Assembly (NCBI GenBank): GCA_021807465.1
Contig: JAKBCX010000155.1
Span: forward strand, 1-5,039
Length of the DNA: 5,039 bases
Origin: Pseudomonadota bacterium
GTDB taxonomy: Bacteria > Pseudomonadota > Alphaproteobacteria > Acetobacterales > Acetobacteraceae
Direction: 5' to 3'
In this document: in pieces, positions 1 to 5,039 of the stretch
How positions within the stretch are numbered: the stretch's first letter is position 1
Layout of the letters: each line of letters opens with the position of its first letter
Notes under the pieces: generated by a model
What the model was told of the DNA's origin: nothing
The model's input: only the letters and a program-made list of their open reading frames with translations
The model's database searches: none
Made by a program: the position numbers and the translations under genes

Positions 1-275
1 GGGCGATGAGCTACCAGTTCGCGGTAAAAAGCGAGACTGGCCCGGTGGGTTCGGAAGGCTCGATGATCCGCCTGTATTTCGCCGAGCTGGCGCAGCGCGT
101 GGCCAAGGCTTCCATCGAGATTTTTGGCATCGCCGCACCCAACGTGCTGGAAGAGCACGGGCTGGGCTTCGATTATTTCGATGCCTATTCAGAAACAATC
201 GCGGGCGGCACCGCCGAGATTCAACGCAACATCATCGCCGAACGCGTTCTCGGCCTGCCGAGGGGGAGCCGATGA
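1..275 (+). CDS. Acyl-CoA dehydrogenase, C-terminal fragment (5' end outside window)
   Basis: This is the last part of a flavin-dependent acyl-CoA dehydrogenase, which introduces the alpha-beta double bond into acyl-CoA. About 90 residues are visible, roughly the last quarter of a family protein near 380-400 residues. The C-terminal signature is clear: AGGTAEIQRNIIAERVLGLP, the helix and loop that contact FAD and the partner subunit. The residue before the GT pair is Gly, where medium-chain dehydrogenases carry their catalytic Glu (MCAD Glu376). The base must therefore lie elsewhere, probably on the upstream helix used by isovaleryl-CoA-type enzymes, which is outside the window. The ATG at base 6 is only an internal Met; the frame is open to the window edge. 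The stop overlaps the next start (ATGA), so the two are probably translationally coupled and form one enzyme. The family is certain; the substrate is unknown. Confidence 0.93.
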   Translation, partial: AMSYQFAVKSETGPVGSEGSMIRLYFAELAQRVAKASIEIFGIAAPNVLEEHGLGFDYFDAYSETIAGGTAEIQRNIIAERVLGLPRGSR

Positions 276-1261
276 TCATTTTTCACGCCACCGCCGAGCA
301 GCATGAGCTGATTGAAAGTTTCAGCCGCCCGCTGGAAGAAATCTTCCCCGTGGCACGGCTGCACAAAAACTACGCCGCCGATGCTGCGCAATTCCCGGCG
401 GCGGCCGAGCTGGGCTGGCTCGGCATCGCGCTGCCGGAAGAGGCAGGCGGCATTGGGTTGAGCGTGGTGGAAGAGGCTTTGCTGTTCGCCGCCTTCGGCC
501 GCCATCTTGTCACCCCCGGCTTCATGGCGGCGTCTCTGGCAGCCAAAATCGCGGCGGGAGATGCGGCGCTGGCGCAGCAGATTATCGCGGGCGAGCTTAC
601 CGTGGGCGTGGCGCGGCAAAACGCGGACGGCATTACCCTGTTCGATGCGCAGAATGCCGCTCTGCTGCTGGTACTTTCTGAACAAGGCGCGGCGTTGCAC
701 AGGGCGGAAGCCCTTACCCAGCGTAAGCTGCTGGATGGAGCGCAATGGAGCATGGCGCTGGAATCGGCGGCGCTGCCGGGCAACCCCATCGCCCAGGCCG
801 GCGCGGATGTTATAGGCGCGGACATCAACCTTCTCATCGCCGCCCAGCTTACCGGCATTGCCGCCGCCACGCTGGGCATGGCGGTGGGCTATGCGCAAAT
901 CCGCCAGCAATTCGGCGTGCCCATCGGCTCGTTCCAGGCGATAAAGCATTACTGCACCAACATGGCCATGCAGGTGCAGGCGGCGAAGGATTCGCTGTCA
1001 TTCGCCGCCGTGGCCATGGCGGAAGGGCGCGAGGATTACCGCTTCCTGGTGGCATCCGCCTTGGTGGTGGCCATCCGCGCCGCCTTCTTCAACACGGGCC
1101 GCAACATTCAAATTCATGGCGGCATGGGGTTCAGCGCGGAATGCGATGCGCATCTGTTTCTCAAGCGCGCCCATGTGCTGGAAACGCTGGCCGGCGGGCT
1201 GAAGGGCGCGCGCGCCGCGTTGCGCGCGGAAGCCTCGATTTTCGGCAAGGACGCCGCGTAA
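272..1261 (+). CDS. Acyl-CoA dehydrogenase family protein, probable non-catalytic partner subunit
   Basis: A 329-residue acyl-CoA dehydrogenase-fold protein, shorter than the usual 380-400. The N-terminal helical domain includes LGWLGIALPEEAGGIGL (about 47-63). The middle beta domain is short and poorly conserved. The C-terminal helical domain is typical: RQQFGVPIGSFQAIKH (211-226) and IQIHGGMGFSAECDAHLFLKRA (279-300). Neither known position for the catalytic base is filled. Asn186 aligns by eye with the isovaleryl-CoA dehydrogenase Glu254 site (DIN instead of DLE), and the C-terminal EGT-x-EIQ segment is absent, replaced by LETLAGGLKGARAA. This is the pattern of the smaller subunit in two-gene, alpha2beta2 acyl-CoA dehydrogenases of steroid side-chain and dicarboxylate degradation. 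The ATG overlaps the upstream stop, with an AGGGGGAG Shine-Dalgarno (261-268) only three bases before it. Family call is strong; the non-catalytic role is inferred. Confidence 0.92.
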   Translation: MIIFHATAEQHELIESFSRPLEEIFPVARLHKNYAADAAQFPAAAELGWLGIALPEEAGGIGLSVVEEALLFAAFGRHLVTPGFMAASLAAKIAAGDAALAQQIIAGELTVGVARQNADGITLFDAQNAALLLVLSEQGAALHRAEALTQRKLLDGAQWSMALESAALPGNPIAQAGADVIGADINLLIAAQLTGIAAATLGMAVGYAQIRQQFGVPIGSFQAIKHYCTNMAMQVQAAKDSLSFAAVAMAEGREDYRFLVASALVVAIRAAFFNTGRNIQIHGGMGFSAECDAHLFLKRAHVLETLAGGLKGARAALRAEASIFGKDAA

Positions 1262-1276
1262 AAACGGGAGGACGAT

Positions 1277-2077
1277 ATGGACCAGTCCCTTCTTTTCGAA
1301 CTGGACGGCGCGGTTGCCATCCTCACCCTCAACCGCCCGGCCGAAGGCAACGCGATGACGCCGGACATGCTCATCGGGCTGGAAGAAGCCTGGGCGCGGG
1401 TTGAGGACGACGTAAATATCCGCGTGGCCATCATCACCGGCGCGGGCGAGCGGCATTTTTGCACCGGCGCCTCCGTAAGCAAGCTGGAAATGGGTGTTGG
1501 CACGCTGCACAACAAGCCGAACGCGGCGGTAAACCGCTTTTCCCCGCGCATGTGCCGCGTTACCAAGCCGGTTATCTGCGCTGTTAACGGCCTGGCCAAT
1601 GGCGGCGGGCTGCATTTCGTGGCGGATAGCGACATCGTCATCGCCTCGAAAAAAGCCGCCTTCATGGATACGCATGTCAGCGTGGGGCAGGTTTCGGGGC
1701 TGGAATCCATCGGCATCGCCCGCCGCGCCGGGCTGGGTGCCGCGCTGCTGCTGGGGCTGGCGGGCAAGGCCCACCGCATGCCGGCCGAGCGCGCCTACCA
1801 GCTAGGCATGGTGGATTTGCTGGAAGACGACGCCGCTTCCACAGTGGCGCGCGCCAAGGAGCTGGCCCAGGCGATTGCCGCCAACTCCCCGCAGGCCATG
1901 GCGCTCACCAAACGCGCCATCTGGGGTGCTACGGAAATGCACGACCCCGCCGCGCCGGATTTCGGCTGGGAGTTGCTGAAGTCGCACTGGGCGCACCCGG
2001 ATTTTGTTGAGGGACCGCAGGCTTTTGCCGAGAAGCGCGCCCCGGTGTGGAACCCGGACCCGAATGCGCGGCGGTAG
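1277..2077 (+). CDS. Enoyl-CoA hydratase/isomerase (crotonase) family protein with His at both catalytic Glu sites
   Basis: A 266-residue crotonase-fold protein, the usual length. N-terminal strands include AILTLNRPAEGNAM (14-27). The CoA/oxyanion-hole elements are FCTGAS (61-66) and NGLANGGGL (104-112), where backbone amides would hold the thioester oxygen. Further family landmarks are DSDIVIAS (117-124), AYQLGMVD (173-180) and SPQAMALTKRAI (204-215). Ungapped alignment by eye to rat mitochondrial hydratase places His113 at Glu144 and His133 at Glu164, so both acid/base residues of classical hydration are missing. It could be a divergent hydratase, an isomerase, or a hydrolase or lyase acting on a CoA thioester. 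It begins 15 bases after the dehydrogenase subunit, with a GGAGGA site (1267-1272) four bases before ATG, so it belongs to the same operon and likely acts on the dehydrogenase product. The substrate cannot be read from sequence. Confidence 0.92.
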   Translation: MDQSLLFELDGAVAILTLNRPAEGNAMTPDMLIGLEEAWARVEDDVNIRVAIITGAGERHFCTGASVSKLEMGVGTLHNKPNAAVNRFSPRMCRVTKPVICAVNGLANGGGLHFVADSDIVIASKKAAFMDTHVSVGQVSGLESIGIARRAGLGAALLLGLAGKAHRMPAERAYQLGMVDLLEDDAASTVARAKELAQAIAANSPQAMALTKRAIWGATEMHDPAAPDFGWELLKSHWAHPDFVEGPQAFAEKRAPVWNPDPNARR

Positions 2078-2137
2078 GTTGGGTTTGGGGCGGCCGTTCC
2101 GCTAATAGGTGGTTAAAGCCAATAGCCGACATGTGCT

Positions 2138-2158
2138 GCTTGCGGTCAGCAAGCTGAC
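2138..2158. repeat. Two overlapping inverted repeats (possible operator or attenuator-like dyad)
   Basis: GCTTGC (2138-2143) pairs with GCAAGC (2149-2154) across the loop GGTCA. In the same stretch GTCAGC (2145-2150) pairs with GCTGAC (2153-2158) across AA. The two foldings share bases and exclude each other. The site lies about 80-100 bases before the GTG of the SEC-C/HNH-like gene. It could be a dimeric regulator site, a remnant of a mobile element end, or chance. The perfect 6-base arms are directly visible; any function is inference. Confidence 0.35.
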
Positions 2159-2200
2159 GAATCCAGGCATTAGGGGGCCTGACGAAAAACGGCCAAGCCA

Positions 2201-2230
2201 TTGGACCTCCGCATTCTGATTGGGTAAAAC
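2201..2230 (+). promoter_or_regulatory. Weak candidate promoter before the SEC-C/HNH-like gene
   Basis: TTGGAC (2201-2206) and TAAAAC (2225-2230) stand 18 bases apart and match the sigma-70 consensus at about three and four of six positions. If used, transcription would begin at or within a few bases of the GTG at 2237, giving a leaderless or nearly leaderless message. That would fit the poorly spaced ribosome site there. The match is weak and could arise by chance. Confidence 0.2.
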
Positions 2231-2234
2231 GGAG
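2231..2234 (+). promoter_or_regulatory. Unusually close Shine-Dalgarno-like GGAG before a GTG start
   Basis: GGAG ends only two bases before the GTG at 2237, closer than the usual five to nine. The start is still well constrained. An in-frame TAA lies at 2225-2227, and the next in-frame ATG codes residue 59, after the CPC-x8-CC motif. GTG at 2237 is therefore the only sensible start for a protein containing that motif. Confidence 0.4.
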
Positions 2235-2236
2235 TC

Positions 2237-3151
2237 GTGGGCGAAGCAAAACGAAAGAGAGAAACTGTTCTGAATGGCTCGTGTCCGTGTGGTTCTAATC
2301 AGACAGCACGGCTTTGTTGCTACATAGGAGTAGGATGGCAATGGCATAAGCCATCTACTATTCTTGGACTCAAGGAGCTACCTCCGGAAGGCCGGGTCGA
2401 AAAATGCTACATGAAGGAACTGGGATCGTGTGTCCCGCCTATCTCTGGCGAACACATTATTTCCGATTCCGTTTGTCGTGTTTTGATGGGGAATGGCCAA
2501 TTCTCAATTTCTGGCGTTCCTTGGCTTGAAGCAGGCGAGACAAAAATAATGGCGCCACCTCGAGCTAATTGTCTTTGCGTCAAGCACAACAGCGCGCTAA
2601 GTCCGCTAGATGCCTCCGCGCATTACTTCTTCGCATCGCTTCGATCGTATCTTGAACAAGATGATGGGCTTCGACATACCCTCGTTTCTGGGCACGACCT
2701 TGAACGCTGGATTTTGAAAACAGCTAAGTCTGCAGCAGTTTCTCGTTATCTCGCGCGTGGCAGAGAGCGCCTGTCCGGCACGTTCGCCCGTGACCGCGAA
2801 ATACTCGACATGCTAGATGATCCTCGAAATTGGCCAGAGGGGGCAGGACTATATTGCATCATGAATGCAGGTGATCTCACCGAAAATACGGTACGCTTCC
2901 AGTTCCAACCGCTCACAAATGAGCGCGACGATATTGAGGCGTTGGCGATCAATATCATGGGTTTTCGCTTCGTTCTACTGCTGGAAGCTCCTGATTTTAC
3001 CAAATATTCGTTTTTGAATGGTGCCAAATTTCGACCGGGGAGAATCATAATTTCGCACCCGACGTCAACATGCTGGATTACCTTAAGCTGGGAAGACGAT
3101 AAGGTGCATGAAACTTTAACCGTCCAGTGGGTTCAGCCGACGCCGGGTTGA
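2237..3151 (+). CDS. SEC-C motif protein with an HNH-like Cys/His site, function unknown
   Basis: A soluble 304-residue protein with no signal peptide or membrane segment. The basic start GEAKRKRE leads into CPCGSNQTARLCC (16-28), an exact CxC-x8-CC spacing as in the SEC-C zinc motif known from the SecA C-terminus and from many unrelated proteins. Next comes C57-x7-C65, SGEHIIS (70-76), then C112-x-C114-x2-H117-N118 in LCVKHNSALSPLD. This EH...CxxHN arrangement resembles HNH nuclease zinc sites, though a full catalytic His-Asn-His triad cannot be proven by eye. A helical stretch with GHDLERWILKTAKSA (152-166) follows, then a beta-rich C-terminal half with no motif I recognise. Base composition differs sharply from its neighbours: hand counts give 28 G+C of 60 at 2461-2520 against 47 of 60 at 1741-1800. 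It stands alone between metabolic operons, which suggests horizontal acquisition. A defence or DNA-processing role is possible but unproven. Confidence 0.82.
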   Translation: MGEAKRKRETVLNGSCPCGSNQTARLCCYIGVGWQWHKPSTILGLKELPPEGRVEKCYMKELGSCVPPISGEHIISDSVCRVLMGNGQFSISGVPWLEAGETKIMAPPRANCLCVKHNSALSPLDASAHYFFASLRSYLEQDDGLRHTLVSGHDLERWILKTAKSAAVSRYLARGRERLSGTFARDREILDMLDDPRNWPEGAGLYCIMNAGDLTENTVRFQFQPLTNERDDIEALAINIMGFRFVLLLEAPDFTKYSFLNGAKFRPGRIIISHPTSTCWITLSWEDDKVHETLTVQWVQPTPG

Positions 3152-3209
3152 GCCATTCTTGGGGTGAGTGTAGCTAATCGAACCGCGCCGTTATACTGTT
3201 GTGGTGCGG

Positions 3210-3221
3210 ACCTGGACAGGT
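3210..3221. repeat. Short palindrome ACCTG-GA-CAGGT
   Basis: Two perfect 5-base arms, ACCTG and CAGGT, flank GA. It lies about 12 bases beyond the TATACT box, in the gap between the convergent genes. It could be a regulator half-site pair, but a dyad of this size is common by chance. It does not match the alphaproteobacterial LexA site (GAAC-N7-GAAC). Confidence 0.2.
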
Positions 3222-3271
3222 TAGCCTTGAGCAGGGTCAGTGCCCGTTTTGATGCGGCTCGATACGTTTGC

Positions 3272-3305
3272 CAGCGGCGGCTTAGGGAGGGAATAACCGC
3301 CGCTG
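3272..3305 (-). terminator. Possible hairpin terminator for the accBC transcript
   Basis: CAGCGGCGG (3272-3280) and CCGCCGCTG (3297-3305) are perfect 9-base complements around a 16-base loop. Read on the minus strand, the hairpin begins 11 bases after the accC stop codon, the expected place for a transcript end. The stem is very GC-rich, but no T run follows on either strand and the loop is long. It is therefore not a classical Rho-independent terminator. It may stabilise the message 3' end, assist bidirectional termination between the convergent genes, or be chance. Confidence 0.35.
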
Positions 3306-3316
3306 AATCGTCTCCC

Positions 3317-4654
<1,338 letters not shown>

Positions 4655-4655
4655 G

Positions 4656-5039
4656 TTACTCGACGATCAGCAGCGGCTCGTCGAACTCCACCGGCTGGCC
4701 GGAGGTGACGAGCACCTGCTTCACCACGCCGCCGCGCGGCGCCTTAATCTGGTTGAAGGTCTTCATGGCTTCCACCAGCAGCAATGTGGCACCTGCTTCA
4801 ATGCTCTGGCCTACGCTTACGTAAGGCGGCGCGCCCGGCTCGGCAGAGAGATAGGCCACGCCCACCATCGGGCTTTTTACCGCGCCGGGGTGCTTGGCCA
4901 AATCCGCCGCTGGGGCGGGGGCGGCAGCCACGGGGGCAGCCACGGGGACGGTAACAGGCGCGAGGGTGCGGGCCAGCCGCACCTTGCGGTCGCCTTCGGC
5001 CAGTTCGATCTCAGAGAGGCCGGTCTCGTTCAGCAAGGC
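4656..5039 (-). CDS. accB: Biotin carboxyl carrier protein of acetyl-CoA carboxylase (5' end outside window)
   Basis: AccB carries biotin between the biotin carboxylase and carboxyltransferase sites of acetyl-CoA carboxylase. About 127 residues are visible. Comparison with the E. coli N-terminus suggests that only about a dozen are missing beyond the window edge; the TTG near the edge is an internal Leu, not the start. The order is a short N-terminal segment ([20 protein letters not shown]), an Ala/Pro/Val-rich flexible linker, then the C-terminal biotinyl domain. The biotinylated lysine is in [10 protein letters not shown], encoded at 4761-4763. [16 protein letters not shown] matches the protruding thumb typical of acetyl-CoA carboxylase carriers and absent from most lipoyl or pyruvate carboxylase domains. 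Wording such as EAMKTFNQI and APRGG points to Alphaproteobacteria. It is followed by accC after one base. In many alphaproteobacteria aroQ precedes accB; that region is not visible here. Confidence 0.96.
   Translation of the reverse strand, partial: ALLNETGLSEIELAEGDRKVRLARTLAPVTVPVAAPVAAAPAPAADLAKHPGAVKSPMVGVAYLSAEPGAPPYVSVGQSIEAGATLLLVEAMKTFNQIKAPRGGVVKQVLVTSGQPVEFDEPLLIVE
4923..4947. repeat. Tandem 12-base repeat in the accB linker
   Basis: GGCAGCCACGGG occurs twice in direct tandem (4923-4934 and 4935-4946), with one further matching base. Being a multiple of three it keeps the frame and codes a doubled Pro-Val-Ala-Ala unit on the minus strand, inside the flexible linker between the N-terminal segment and the biotinyl domain. 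Linker length probably varies between strains by slippage here without harming the folded domain; this is inference. Confidence 0.7.

Larger units (their letters stand above)
2078..2236. other. Intergenic segment with composition change between the degradation operon and the inserted gene
   Basis: These 159 bases carry no convincing gene. Composition falls here from the GC-rich coding style of the operon to a more mixed one that continues into the next gene. Just after the enoyl-CoA hydratase stop there is a weak hairpin, GCGG-ccgtt-CCGC (2090-2102), without a T run, so a Rho-independent terminator is not supported. The central part holds overlapping inverted repeats, described separately. 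Open frames cross it on the minus strand but start or end in neighbouring genes and show no family motif that I recognise. The left border of the acquired DNA probably lies in this stretch, but no direct repeat matching the other side was found. Confidence 0.5.
3152..3316. other. Intergenic segment between convergent SEC-C/HNH-like gene and accC
   Basis: These 165 bases separate two convergent genes. They contain a TATACT box (3192-3197) without a suitable -35, a small dyad (3210-3221) and a 9-base inverted repeat near accC. A minus-strand frame stays open through it beyond the accC stop, but it is not in the accC frame and has no motif I recognise. A GGTTCGATT string on the minus strand (near 3174-3182) recalls a tRNA T-loop, but its flanks do not pair. 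I see no gene here. Confidence 0.45.

Noticed and set aside
221..949. Long minus-strand open frame opposite the dehydrogenase genes
   Set aside because: It is rich in Arg, Gly and His and has no family motif, while the plus strand carries clear dehydrogenase motifs. High GC makes such antisense frames common.
998..1779. Two long minus-strand open frames opposite the enoyl-CoA hydratase gene
   Set aside because: They have no recognisable motif and are fully opposed to a well-supported crotonase-family gene.
2090..2102. Short hairpin after the enoyl-CoA hydratase stop as a Rho-independent terminator
   Set aside because: The stem is only four pairs, with no following T run; expected by chance in GC-rich DNA.
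1929..2249. Minus-strand open frame through the left gap
   Set aside because: It begins inside the SEC-C/HNH-like gene and ends inside the hydratase gene. No family motif is recognised and nothing suggests translation.
3168..3190. tRNA T-loop-like GGTTCGATT on the minus strand
   Set aside because: The bases on each side do not form a five-pair T stem, and no acceptor, D or anticodon arm could be placed around it.
2078..3316. Direct repeats flanking the low-GC gene as target-site duplication or att sites
   Set aside because: Only short matches were found between the two gaps (AGCCATT at 2196-2202 and 3151-3157; GCTAAT in both), at chance level and not bordering a clear unit.

Overview
The window looks like chromosome of a high-GC proteobacterium, most likely an alphaproteobacterium. 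The best clue is the biotin carboxyl carrier protein, whose biotinylation site (EAMKTFNQI followed by APRGG) and thumb-like loop ([11 protein letters not shown]) resemble the alphaproteobacterial form. This is an inference from remembered family patterns, not a search.

Left part (1-2077, plus strand): the end of a compact acyl-CoA degradation operon. It holds the C-terminus of one acyl-CoA dehydrogenase, a second dehydrogenase-like subunit joined to it by an ATGA overlap, and after 15 bases an enoyl-CoA hydratase/isomerase family protein. The two dehydrogenases look like the two halves of a heteromeric enzyme. The crotonase-fold protein would act on the product, although both usual catalytic glutamates are histidine.

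Middle part (2078-3316): a clear change in composition. A lower-GC gene of 304 codons (2237-3151) lies between two intergenic stretches of 159 and 165 bases that contain small inverted repeats. Its product has an N-terminal SEC-C type zinc motif (CPC-x8-CC) followed by a Cys/His pattern resembling an HNH nuclease zinc site. It looks like an acquired single-gene insertion unrelated to the metabolic genes on either side, and it is the most unusual item here.

Right part (3317-5039, minus strand): accB (5' end outside the window) and accC, one base apart. They encode the biotin carrier and biotin carboxylase subunits of acetyl-CoA carboxylase, the first step of fatty acid synthesis. They run towards the degradation operon, so the inserted gene sits at a convergent junction, a common tolerant site for acquired DNA. 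No tRNA, rRNA, CRISPR array, transposase or integrase was seen.
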